NCBI GenBank assembly: GCA_934183185.1
Contig: CAKPSO010000038.1
Coordinates: forward strand, 1 to 9,407
Length of the DNA stretch: 9,407 nucleotides
Source: an uncultured Bacilli bacterium
GTDB lineage: Bacteria > Bacillota_I > Bacilli_A > RF39 > UBA660
Direction: 5' to 3'
Within the stretch, counting starts at the first letter, position 1, and every line of letters begins with the position of its first letter. Below the pieces are notes generated by a model that did no database searches, was not told the DNA's origin, and worked only from the letters and a program-made list of their open reading frames with translations. The position numbers and the translations under genes were made by a program. This document shows, in pieces, positions 1-6,932 of this stretch.

Positions 1-1565
1 ATGTCATTGTAGTAGCCAGTGTAAGCTGTATTTATGGTATTGGTGAAGTAGAAGAATATCGTAATAAAATGTTAAGTATAGGTGTTGGAGATACCATTGA
101 AAGAAACACTATTATGACGAAATTAGTAGAAATGATGTATGAAAGAAATGACTTTGACTTTAAACGCGGTACCTTTAGAGCTAAAGGTGATGTATTAGAA
201 ATAATACCAGCCTATCAAAATACCAAGGGATATCGCATTGAATTCTTTGGAGATGAAGTTGACCGTATTAGTGAAATAGATACTTTAACTGGAGCCATTC
301 TTCAAAATAAAAAAACATTAACTGTTTTTCCAGCTAGTCACTTTGTAACTAGCGATGAAAAACTAATAGAAGCCATTAAAAGAATTAAATTAGAACTAGC
401 TGATAGGATTAAATACTTTAAAGACAATAATAAATTATTAGCTGCAGAAAGAATAGAACAGCGTACAAACTATGATATTGAAATGTTAACAGAAACTGGT
501 TTCTGCCGTGGTATCGAAAACTACTCTCGCCATATGGCTTTACGTGGTGAAGGAGAAACTCCAACTACACTAATGGATTTCTTTCCCAAAGATTTTTTAT
601 TAGTAATTGATGAATCTCACGTAACACTTCCTCAAGTAAGAGGTATGTATAATGGCGATAGAGCTAGAAAAATGAATCTAGTAGAATATGGTTTTAGACT
701 TCCAAGTGCACTAGATAATAGGCCATTAAAATTTGATGAATTTGAGAAGAAAATTAACCAAGTTATTTATGTATCAGCAACACCAGGAGATTATGAACTA
801 GAAAAAACTAATAACCACTATATTGAACAAATTATTCGTCCAACAGGACTTCTTGATCCAACGATTGAAGTAAGACCAAGTAAAGGTCAAATAGATGATC
901 TAATAGGTGAAATAAAAGATAGAATTGCTAAAAATGAGCGAACCCTAATTACTACATTAACTATTAGAATGGCAGAGGAACTAACCAATTACCTAAAAGA
1001 TATTGATATCAAAGTAGCCTACCTTCACAGTGAAGTAAAGACACTAGAAAGAATGCGTATAATTAGAGATTTACGATTAGGTAAATATGACTGTATTGTA
1101 GGAATTAACCTATTACGTGAAGGAATAGATATACCAGAAGTTAGTCTGATAGCTATTATTGATGCAGATAAGGAAGGATTCCTACGTAGTGAAAGAAGCT
1201 TGATTCAAACTATTGGTAGATGTGCAAGAAATGCTAATGGACATTGTATAATGTATGCAGACAAAATAACTGATAGTATGGATAAAGCTATCAAAGAAAC
1301 TATGCGTCGCCGTTCTATCCAGGAAAAGTATAATGCCGAACATGGAATTATTCCACAAACTATTAATAAAGAGATAAGAGATTTAATTAGTAATGTGGAT
1401 GAAAGTAAACAAAATACAGATAAACCTAAGAAGAAAGACAAAAAAGAATTATTAAAAATGATAGACGAAGTAGAAGAATCTATGAGACAAGCAGCCAAAG
1501 AGTTAGACTTTGAACGTGCTATGCAGTTAAGGGATGCTCTATTTGAATTAAAGAGTGAATTATAA
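1..1565 (+). CDS. uvrB: UvrABC system protein B (excinuclease subunit B), 5' partial
   Basis: UvrB is the ATP-dependent damage-verification helicase subunit of nucleotide excision repair; UvrA loads it onto lesions and it then recruits UvrC. The frame is open to the left edge: codons from base 3 read VIVVASVSCIYGIG, the conserved segment after the UvrB beta-hairpin region. The ATG at 69 is therefore internal, and about 130 N-terminal residues, including Walker A, lie outside the window. Visible motifs are the Walker B-like DESH (609-620) followed by VTLPQ, then YVSATPG (about 765-785), LLREGIDIPE in the second helicase domain, and motif VI QTIGRCARN (1206-1232). The C-terminal UVR motif (about 1441-1553) contacts UvrA and UvrC. 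A lysine-rich linker precedes it. Motif VI normally reads GRAARN, so the Cys is a mild variant. The stop overlaps the next start by one base (TAATG), implying translational coupling. Confidence 0.97.
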   Translation, partial: VIVVASVSCIYGIGEVEEYRNKMLSIGVGDTIERNTIMTKLVEMMYERNDFDFKRGTFRAKGDVLEIIPAYQNTKGYRIEFFGDEVDRISEIDTLTGAILQNKKTLTVFPASHFVTSDEKLIEAIKRIKLELADRIKYFKDNNKLLAAERIEQRTNYDIEMLTETGFCRGIENYSRHMALRGEGETPTTLMDFFPKDFLLVIDESHVTLPQVRGMYNGDRARKMNLVEYGFRLPSALDNRPLKFDEFEKKINQVIYVSATPGDYELEKTNNHYIEQIIRPTGLLDPTIEVRPSKGQIDDLIGEIKDRIAKNERTLITTLTIRMAEELTNYLKDIDIKVAYLHSEVKTLERMRIIRDLRLGKYDCIVGINLLREGIDIPEVSLIAIIDADKEGFLRSERSLIQTIGRCARNANGHCIMYADKITDSMDKAIKETMRRRSIQEKYNAEHGIIPQTINKEIRDLISNVDESKQNTDKPKKKDKKELLKMIDEVEESMRQAAKELDFERAMQLRDALFELKSEL

Positions 1566-2407
1566 TGAAGAAGTTTAAAAAAATCTATATAGAAATAACC
1601 AATATTTGTAATCTTAACTGTTCATTTTGTAGTATAGATAATAGAATAAAAGAAAGTATATCACTAACTAACATGGAAAAACTACTCCAACAAATAAACG
1701 ATTATACTGACTATATCTATCTCCATGTAAAAGGAGAACCATTACTACATCCACAGCTAAAAGAAATATTAGATTTATGTGAAAAATATCATAAAAAAGT
1801 AAATATAACTACTAATGGAACACTAGTAAAAAAGAATGAAAAAGTACTAAATCATCCTGCAATACGCCAAATTAATTTATCATTACATAGTGAAAATAAT
1901 AAGTATGATTACCTAGAAGAGATATTTAAAGTAGTGGATAACTTAAAAGATAAGAATATAGTTTATCGATTTTGGACAATGAAAAATGATAATTTAAAAG
2001 ATAAATCCACTATTTTAGTGGAAAAAATAATAACTCATTATGTTTTGTCAAAAGAAATAGTGGAAAAAATATATAAAGAAAATAATATTAAATTAAAAAG
2101 TAATATTTATATAAATAAAGCTAATGAATTCATTTGGCCAAATATAAATAATGATTACTATGAAGAACATGGTTACTGTTATGCATTAAAAGACCAATTA
2201 GCTATTTTAGTAGATGGTAGTGTTGTTCCTTGTTGCCTTGATAGTGATGGTATTATTACGCTTGGTAATATCTATAAAGATTCTCTAGCTACTATTATAA
2301 ATAGTGAGCATTTTCAAAAAATGAGAATTGGCTTTTGTAACCGTAAAGTAACTGAAGAATTATGCAAACACTGTAGTTATAAGAGCCGTTTTGATGTTGA
2401 AAAGTAA
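1565..2407 (+). CDS. Radical SAM enzyme with SPASM/twitch-like C-terminal domain, substrate unknown
   Basis: The 280-residue protein carries the radical SAM cluster motif CX3CX2C (C15, C19, C22), which binds a 4Fe-4S cluster that cleaves S-adenosylmethionine. It is followed by a GEP motif (57-59) contacting SAM, TTNGT (82-86) and NLSLHS (104-109), typical of the partial TIM barrel. The C-terminal part has C205, C223-C224 (in DGSVVPCC), a GN turn (234-235), C258 and C267-X2-C270. This pattern fits a SPASM/twitch domain holding an auxiliary Fe-S cluster. From memory, similar proteins of about this size with a C-terminal CY.LxDQ...ILVDGxVVPCCLD block are widespread and uncharacterised. Its ATG overlaps the uvrB stop, with only a weak ribosome-binding site (AAAGAGTG, 1550-1557), so translation is probably coupled to uvrB. 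The SPASM link to peptide maturation is suggestive only. No recognisable RiPP precursor lies beside it. Confidence 0.88.
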   Translation: MKKFKKIYIEITNICNLNCSFCSIDNRIKESISLTNMEKLLQQINDYTDYIYLHVKGEPLLHPQLKEILDLCEKYHKKVNITTNGTLVKKNEKVLNHPAIRQINLSLHSENNKYDYLEEIFKVVDNLKDKNIVYRFWTMKNDNLKDKSTILVEKIITHYVLSKEIVEKIYKENNIKLKSNIYINKANEFIWPNINNDYYEEHGYCYALKDQLAILVDGSVVPCCLDSDGIITLGNIYKDSLATIINSEHFQKMRIGFCNRKVTEELCKHCSYKSRFDVEK

Positions 2408-2436
2408 TTGACACACGTTGAAAAATATAGTATTAT
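2408..2436 (+). promoter_or_regulatory. Sigma-A promoter for the 111-codon orphan gene
   Basis: A perfect -35 box TTGACA (2408-2413) is followed after exactly 17 bases by TATTAT (2431-2436), one mismatch from the TATAAT consensus. It begins immediately after the stop of the radical SAM gene. Transcription would start near 2443, giving a leader of about 20 bases that still contains the AAGGAGG ribosome-binding site. This is one of the two best promoter matches in the window. Confidence 0.75.
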
Positions 2437-2451
2437 AAACATCCTATAAAC

Positions 2452-2459
2452 AAGGAGGG
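2452..2459 (+). promoter_or_regulatory. Ribosome-binding site that decides the start at 2466
   Basis: AAGGAGGG is a full anti-16S match. It abuts the ATG at 2460, which is too close to be used, and sits 6 to 7 bases before the ATG at 2466, the normal distance. The start at 2466 is therefore preferred. Confidence 0.8.
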
Positions 2460-2465
2460 ATGATA

Positions 2466-2801
2466 ATGTCAATATTAAAATTACAGGGTTATTATGATGC
2501 TAAAAATACTTATTTAGGCTTTGCTGAAACATTAAATCCCAATGCAGGTTATCATGAAAATCAAGTAATACAAAAAATAGTTATCCTATGTAAATCTAAA
2601 GGAAAATTAAAACCAATGTTTAATGACTATGAGTATTATAATTTAATAGAGAGTCAACCCGCAGTTAGTTATTTAGATCCAAGAGAAAAGCCAATATTTG
2701 GTTATCTAACAGAGTCTCAACTACAGAAAGCTATAGCTAGAACGGGTTTAAAAGAAGCTGATCGCTTAAATGAAAATAAAGTATTAAAGAAGGTTGCTTA
2801 A
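2466..2801 (+). CDS. Small conserved-looking protein of unknown function (111 aa)
   Basis: I do not recognise this protein. It begins MSILKLQGYYDAKN, has no signal peptide, no membrane segment and a single cysteine, and looks like a soluble cytoplasmic protein. It is rich in tyrosine and asparagine in the N-terminal two thirds (several YY or Y-x-Y pairs). The C-terminal third is a basic, probably helical segment (about 80-111). The start at 2466 is chosen over the in-frame ATG at 2460 because of spacing to the strong ribosome-binding site. The gene has its own near-consensus promoter just upstream and a probable terminator overlapping its stop codon, so it is likely transcribed as a separate short mRNA as well as by read-through from uvrB. 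The strong promoter and ribosome-binding site suggest good expression and argue that it is a real gene. Its place between uvrB and uvrA hints at a DNA-damage link, but nothing in its sequence proves one. Confidence 0.75.
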   Translation: MSILKLQGYYDAKNTYLGFAETLNPNAGYHENQVIQKIVILCKSKGKLKPMFNDYEYYNLIESQPAVSYLDPREKPIFGYLTESQLQKAIARTGLKEADRLNENKVLKKVA

Positions 2802-2819
2802 CAGTAATCTTTTTCTTTT
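2787..2819 (+). terminator. Probable intrinsic terminator of the orphan gene
   Basis: Bases 2787-2798 (AAGAAGGTTGCT) can pair with 2803-2814 (AGTAATCTTTTT) around the tetraloop TAAC. This gives a 12-bp stem with three G-U pairs, followed by CTTTT. The stem includes the gene's stop codon, and the tract continues T-rich. The stem is AU-rich and therefore of modest stability, so termination may be partial. Confidence 0.45.
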
Positions 2820-2828
2820 AAATATTCT

Positions 2829-2856
2829 TTCACAAACAAATGTTTTGTGTTATAAT
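2829..2856 (+). promoter_or_regulatory. uvrA promoter with extended -10
   Basis: The -35 box TTCACA (2829-2834) matches TTGACA at five of six positions. After 16 bases comes a perfect TATAAT (2851-2856), preceded by TG at 2848-2849, an extended -10. Transcription would begin near 2862, upstream of the uvrA ribosome-binding site and downstream of the ATG at 2840, which excludes that ATG as a start on this transcript. It probably drives the six-gene run to 9295. Confidence 0.75.
2833..2846 (+). promoter_or_regulatory. Candidate LexA/DinR (SOS) operator
   Basis: The 14 bases CAAACAAATGTTTT match the Gram-positive SOS box consensus CGAACRNRYGTTYC at 12 of 14 positions. The inner dyad AAAC-AAAT-GTTT is a perfect inverted repeat. 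Both mismatches are symmetric G-to-A/C-to-T changes that keep the dyad. The site lies between the -35 and -10 boxes, where a bound repressor would block RNA polymerase. uvrA and uvrB are classical LexA targets in Bacillus. No lexA gene lies in the window. Confidence 0.55.
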
Positions 2857-2865
2857 AATAAACGG

Positions 2866-2874
2866 AAAAGGTGA
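2866..2874 (+). promoter_or_regulatory. Ribosome-binding site that decides the uvrA start at 2879
   Basis: AAAAGGTGA precedes the ATG at 2879 with about 5 bases of spacing. The alternative in-frame ATG at 2840 lies inside the promoter spacer and has no comparable site. Confidence 0.8.
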
Positions 2875-2878
2875 TAAT

Positions 2879-5686
2879 ATGGATAAAATAATTATAAAAG
2901 GTGCTAGAGAAAATAATTTAAAGAACGTTGACCTAGAGTTACCAAAGAATAAATTAATAGTTATGACAGGAGTATCAGGTAGTGGTAAGTCTTCTCTTGC
3001 TTTTGATACTATTTATGCAGAAGGGCAAAGACGTTATGTTGAAAGTCTATCTGCCTATGCCAGACAATTTTTGGGTGGTACTGAAAAACCAGATGTAGAC
3101 TCTATAGATGGGCTATCTCCATCAATCAGTATCGATCAAAAAACAACATCTAAAAATCCTCGCTCTACAGTAGGAACAGTTACTGAAATATATGATTACT
3201 TAAGACTATTATTTGCTAGAATTGGAATACCATACTGTCCAATACATCATATCCCAATTTCATCCCAAACAGTAGATGAAATAACAGATAAAATAATGGA
3301 AAATGATTTAGGTACCAAACTAATTATAATGGCACCAGTCGTACATGGAGAAAAAGGTACTCATAAGGATTTATTAAATGATTTAAGAAAAGATGGTTAT
3401 GTAAGAGTACGCGTTAATGGAGAAACCTTAGACTTAAGTGAAGAAATAGAATTAGATAAAAATAAGAAAGATAACATAGATGTAATTATTGATAGAATTG
3501 TCTTAAAAGAAGATATTAGAAGTCGATTAGCTGAATCAATAGAAACGGCTATAAAACTATCAAAAGGTAAAGTAGTAATAGACTATGTTGGTAACAAAGA
3601 AGTAGTATATTCAGAAAACTTTGCCTGTCCTTACTGTGATTTTTCATTACCAGAATTAGAGCCAAGAATGTTTAGCTTTAATGCCCCATTTGGTGCTTGC
3701 TCTGACTGTAAAGGATTAGGTATAAAATTGAGAATGGATCCTGATTTAGTAGTACCAGATAAAGATAAAACTTTAAATAATGGTGCAATTAAAACTCTAA
3801 CTGATGATCCTGAAGCTCTAGATTTTAAACGATTAGAATGTTTGTGCAAGCATTATAAAATAGATATGAATAAACCATTTGGTAAGTTACTAAAAAAACA
3901 CCAAAATTACATATTGTATGGTAGTGATGAAGTAATCCATTTTAAATACCAATCAAAAAGTGGCAATCAATATAATCAAAAGGATTTCTATGAAGGAATT
4001 ATAAATAATCTTGAAAGAAGATATATGGAAACTAACAGTAGTTGGATTAGAGACTGGTTAGAGAACTATATGATCGAAACAGAATGTGAAACCTGCCATG
4101 GTGCAAGACTTCAAGACAATGTATTATCAGTTTTAGTAGGTGGAAAGAATATATATGAAGTAACATGTATGAGTATTAAAAATTTAATACCATTCTTTGA
4201 AAATCTGAACTTAACAGACTCTCAAAAAGAAATATCTAATCTATTAGTAAAAGAAATAGAATCTAGATTGAGTTTTCTAAAAAATGTAGGTCTAGAATAC
4301 TTAACACTAAGTCGCTCTGCTGGAACCTTATCAGGAGGAGAAGCTCAAAGAATTAGATTAGCTACTCAAATAGGTTCAAAATTAACAGGAGTACTTTATG
4401 TATTAGATGAACCAAGTATTGGACTACACCAAAAAGATAATGAAAAACTAATCAAGTCATTACTAGAAATGCGTGACTTAGGTAATACATTAATAGTAGT
4501 TGAACATGATACTGATACTATGTTAGCCAGTGACTTTTTAGTAGATGTAGGCCCAGGTGCTGGAGATAATGGTGGTAAAATAGTTGCTGCTGGAACCCCA
4601 AAAGAAGTAATGGAAAATGAAAATAGTATTACAGGACGTTATTTAAGTGGAAAAGAAGTTATTGAAGTACCAACCAAGAGAAGAAAAGGTACAGGTAAGA
4701 AAATTGAAATAAAAGGTGCAGCTGAAAATAATCTTAAAAATATTGATGTATCATTCCCATTAGGAACATTTACTTGTGTAACTGGAGTATCAGGTAGTGG
4801 AAAAAGTTCACTAGTAAATCAAATCCTATGTAATGCAGCTTACCAACAAATATATAAATCTAAAGTAAGACCAGGTAAACATAAAAAAATAATGGGTCTA
4901 GAACAGATAGATAAGGTAGTAGAGATTAGTCAAAACCCAATAGGAAGAACGCCACGTAGTAATCCCGCAACTTATACTGGTGTATTTGATGAAATAAGAG
5001 ATCTATTTACTACCACTAAAGAAGCTAAAATGTATGGCTTTGGGAAAGATCGATTCTCATTTAACGTAAAGGGTGGAAGATGCGAAGCATGCCGTGGTGA
5101 TGGTGTTAAAAAGATTGAAATGCACTTCTTACCAGATGTTTACATACCATGTGAGGTGTGCCATGGAACTAGGTATAATAGTGAAACATTAAGAATAAAA
5201 TATAAGGACAAGAACATAGCTGAAGTACTTGATATGAGAGTAAGTGAAACCTTAAAATTCTTTGAAAATGTACCTAAAATCAAATCAAAACTTCAAGTAT
5301 TAGAAGATGTAGGTATTGGTTACATTAAACTAGGACAGAGTGCAACAACCTTATCAGGTGGTGAAGCAGGACGTGTAAAATTAGCCAAAGAGTTACAGAA
5401 AAAACCAACAGGTAAAACACTTTACATCATGGATGAACCAACTACAGGACTTCACAGTGCAGATATTAAGAGATTACTTGCAATTATTCAAAAAATAGTA
5501 GATAATAAAGATACCGTAATAGTTATTGAACATAACTTAGATGTAATTAAATGTGCTGATTACATTATTGATTTAGGACCATCAGGTGGTGACAATGGTG
5601 GTACTATAGTTGGAACCGGAACTCCAGAAGATATAGCCAAAATAAAAGAGTCAGCAACCGGAGAATTTTTAAAAAAATATTTATAA
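2879..5686 (+). CDS. uvrA: UvrABC system protein A (excinuclease ATPase subunit)
   Basis: UvrA is the ABC-type ATPase that scans DNA for lesions in nucleotide excision repair and loads UvrB. From the ATG at 2879 the protein is 935 residues, close to the usual 940. The start places Walker A lysine at K37, its position in E. coli UvrA. The upstream in-frame ATG at 2840 would add 13 unlikely residues. Domains in order are: first Walker A GVSGSGKSS (31-39); zinc finger CX2C-X20-CX2C (C250, C253, C274, C277); first signature LSGGE (484-488) with the following DEPSIGLH; second Walker A GVSGSGKSS (636-644); second zinc finger CX2C-X19-CX2C (C735, C738, C758, C761), which binds DNA; second signature LSGGE (825-829); and DEPTTGLH (852-859). 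All key residues are intact. Unlike the usual uvrBA pair, it is separated from uvrB by two genes and has its own promoter with a LexA-like site. Confidence 0.98.
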   Translation: MDKIIIKGARENNLKNVDLELPKNKLIVMTGVSGSGKSSLAFDTIYAEGQRRYVESLSAYARQFLGGTEKPDVDSIDGLSPSISIDQKTTSKNPRSTVGTVTEIYDYLRLLFARIGIPYCPIHHIPISSQTVDEITDKIMENDLGTKLIIMAPVVHGEKGTHKDLLNDLRKDGYVRVRVNGETLDLSEEIELDKNKKDNIDVIIDRIVLKEDIRSRLAESIETAIKLSKGKVVIDYVGNKEVVYSENFACPYCDFSLPELEPRMFSFNAPFGACSDCKGLGIKLRMDPDLVVPDKDKTLNNGAIKTLTDDPEALDFKRLECLCKHYKIDMNKPFGKLLKKHQNYILYGSDEVIHFKYQSKSGNQYNQKDFYEGIINNLERRYMETNSSWIRDWLENYMIETECETCHGARLQDNVLSVLVGGKNIYEVTCMSIKNLIPFFENLNLTDSQKEISNLLVKEIESRLSFLKNVGLEYLTLSRSAGTLSGGEAQRIRLATQIGSKLTGVLYVLDEPSIGLHQKDNEKLIKSLLEMRDLGNTLIVVEHDTDTMLASDFLVDVGPGAGDNGGKIVAAGTPKEVMENENSITGRYLSGKEVIEVPTKRRKGTGKKIEIKGAAENNLKNIDVSFPLGTFTCVTGVSGSGKSSLVNQILCNAAYQQIYKSKVRPGKHKKIMGLEQIDKVVEISQNPIGRTPRSNPATYTGVFDEIRDLFTTTKEAKMYGFGKDRFSFNVKGGRCEACRGDGVKKIEMHFLPDVYIPCEVCHGTRYNSETLRIKYKDKNIAEVLDMRVSETLKFFENVPKIKSKLQVLEDVGIGYIKLGQSATTLSGGEAGRVKLAKELQKKPTGKTLYIMDEPTTGLHSADIKRLLAIIQKIVDNKDTVIVIEHNLDVIKCADYIIDLGPSGGDNGGTIVGTGTPEDIAKIKESATGEFLKKYL

Positions 5687-5699
5687 CTAAGGTGATAAA

Positions 5700-6116
5700 A
5701 TGACTAAAGAAAAAAAGAGAATTATTAATAATATAATTGAAGTATTGCTTCAAATGATAGGGTATGCCATTGTTTTAGTATTAATTGCAACCTTTTTTGA
5801 CACATTCTATATAGATGATAAGCATTTATATTTATATGGAATCCTAGCAACTATGATTATATTTCTCCTTAATAAAACAATTAAACCTCTTCTTTTTTTT
5901 CTAACTATCCCAATAACAGGTATAACGATTGGTATATTTTATCCTTGTATCAATCTATTTATATTAAAGTTAACCGACTGGATATTAGGAAGTCATTTTC
6001 AAATTAATAACATATTTATAGCCTTCCTATTAGCTATATTAATATCAGTAATGAATCAATTATTAGATAATTTTATTACTAAACCAATTATGAGGAGGTT
6101 AAAGAGAAATGAATAG
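5700..6116 (+). CDS. Holin-like four-helix membrane protein, YvlD/Phage_holin_4_2 type
   Basis: The 138-residue protein is very hydrophobic, with probable membrane helices at about 14-33, 42-58, 62-92 (possibly two short helices) and 103-122. It has basic ends (KEKKR at the start, MRRLKR at the end). The segment NKTIKPLLFFLTIPITGITIG (58-78) is the hallmark of the YvlD family, annotated as phage holin family 4 although its members are chromosomal genes with no known lysis role. In B. subtilis yvlD lies near uvrA and just before hprK-lgt, so position supports the call. Ribosome-binding site AAGGTGAT (5689-5696) fits the ATG at 5700, 13 bases after uvrA. The gene overlaps lgt by 8 bases. There are no phage genes nearby, so it is not evidence of a prophage. 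Function is unknown. Confidence 0.82.
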   Translation: MTKEKKRIINNIIEVLLQMIGYAIVLVLIATFFDTFYIDDKHLYLYGILATMIIFLLNKTIKPLLFFLTIPITGITIGIFYPCINLFILKLTDWILGSHFQINNIFIAFLLAILISVMNQLLDNFITKPIMRRLKRNE

Positions 6117-6918
6117 AGTAGCTTTGGATTTAGGATTTATACAAATATATTGGTATTCAATTTTTATCTTTTTAGGTATCCTTTTTGGAGTTAGTGTAAT
6201 CTTAAGAGAATGTAAAAGGCAGAAAATAAATGAAGATTTTATTATAAATCTAATATTTTATGCCATAATATTTGGTCTAATTGGTGCTAGATTATATTAT
6301 GTATCCTTTAACTTAGATTATTATTTAAAATATCCCCTAGAAATATTAGAAGTATGGAATGGTGGTATGGCTATACATGGTGGAATTATAGCAGGATTAA
6401 TAGTAGCATATTTTTATACCAAAAAATATCATGCTAATCTTATAAAAGTATTAGATATCATAGTAGTTGGACTAATCTTAGGACAAGCTATTGGAAGATG
6501 GGGGAATTTCTTTAATGGAGAAGCATATGGTGCTGTTACTACATTAGAACACTTGAAAAATATTGGTGTACCTAATTTTGTTATAGATGGAATGTATATT
6601 CAAGGTGCATATCATCAACCAACATTCCTTTATGAATCAATTTGGTGCTTTGCAGGATTTATCTTATTACTGTTATTTAGAAGATATAAATATTTAAAGA
6701 CAGGACAGTTAACAGGAATATATTTGGTATGGTATTCAGTCGGAAGATTCTTTGTTGAAGGTATGAGAATGGATAGTCTAATGTTAGGCCCACTTAGAAT
6801 GGCTCAAGTTATATCACTATTAGGAATAATTATTGGCTTGTTACTAATAATATTTAGTAAAAAAGGTGGACACTTTGATAACTTATATAAATCTAATAAC
6901 CAAGAAATACAGTTCTAA
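6109..6918 (+). CDS. lgt: Prolipoprotein diacylglyceryl transferase
   Basis: Lgt is a membrane enzyme that transfers diacylglycerol from phosphatidylglycerol to the lipobox cysteine of prolipoproteins, the first step of lipoprotein maturation. The 269-residue protein has several hydrophobic helices (about 11-32, 46-66, 88-105, 112-130, 174-191, 231-250). Conserved motifs are GARLYYV (59-65), WNGGMAIHGG with H90, and the Lgt signature GQAIGRWGNFFNGEAYG (125-141) with R130 and N133. PTFLYES (171-177) and GRFFVEGMR with R213 and E217 follow. These match the residues known as essential in E. coli Lgt (H103, R143, N146, R239, E243). The ribosome-binding site AGGAGGT (6093-6099) lies inside the upstream gene, which it overlaps by 8 bases. 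In Bacillus, hprK usually precedes lgt; it is absent here. Confidence 0.96.
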   Translation: MNRVALDLGFIQIYWYSIFIFLGILFGVSVILRECKRQKINEDFIINLIFYAIIFGLIGARLYYVSFNLDYYLKYPLEILEVWNGGMAIHGGIIAGLIVAYFYTKKYHANLIKVLDIIVVGLILGQAIGRWGNFFNGEAYGAVTTLEHLKNIGVPNFVIDGMYIQGAYHQPTFLYESIWCFAGFILLLLFRRYKYLKTGQLTGIYLVWYSVGRFFVEGMRMDSLMLGPLRMAQVISLLGIIIGLLLIIFSKKGGHFDNLYKSNNQEIQF

Positions 6919-6932
6919 TAAGGAGGTTAAAT

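Noticed and set aside
69..71. ATG at 69 as the start of the first gene
   Set aside because: The frame is open to the left edge and the upstream codons encode conserved UvrB sequence, so this Met is internal.
1205..1498. Minus-strand open frame of 97 codons
   Set aside because: It lies wholly inside uvrB, has no ribosome-binding site of note and encodes a low-complexity hydrophobic product; it is a shadow of the real gene.
2007..2021. CCACT-ATTTT-AGTGG hairpin as a terminator or regulatory element
   Set aside because: It lies inside the radical SAM coding region and has no U-tract; the short stem is expected by chance.
2460..2462. ATG at 2460 as start of the orphan gene
   Set aside because: It directly abuts the AAGGAGG ribosome-binding site; the ATG at 2466 has normal spacing.
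2840..2878. N-terminal extension of UvrA from the ATG at 2840
   Set aside because: This ATG lies in the promoter spacer, upstream of the predicted transcription start. Starting at 2879 restores the canonical Walker A position and has a ribosome-binding site.
3631..3849. Minus-strand open frame of 72 codons
   Set aside because: It lies inside uvrA opposite the first zinc-finger region and resembles no protein; shadow frame.
5700..6116. Holin-like gene as a sign of a prophage or lysis cassette
   Set aside because: YvlD-type proteins are chromosomal housekeeping neighbours of uvrA/lgt, and no endolysin or phage structural gene is present.
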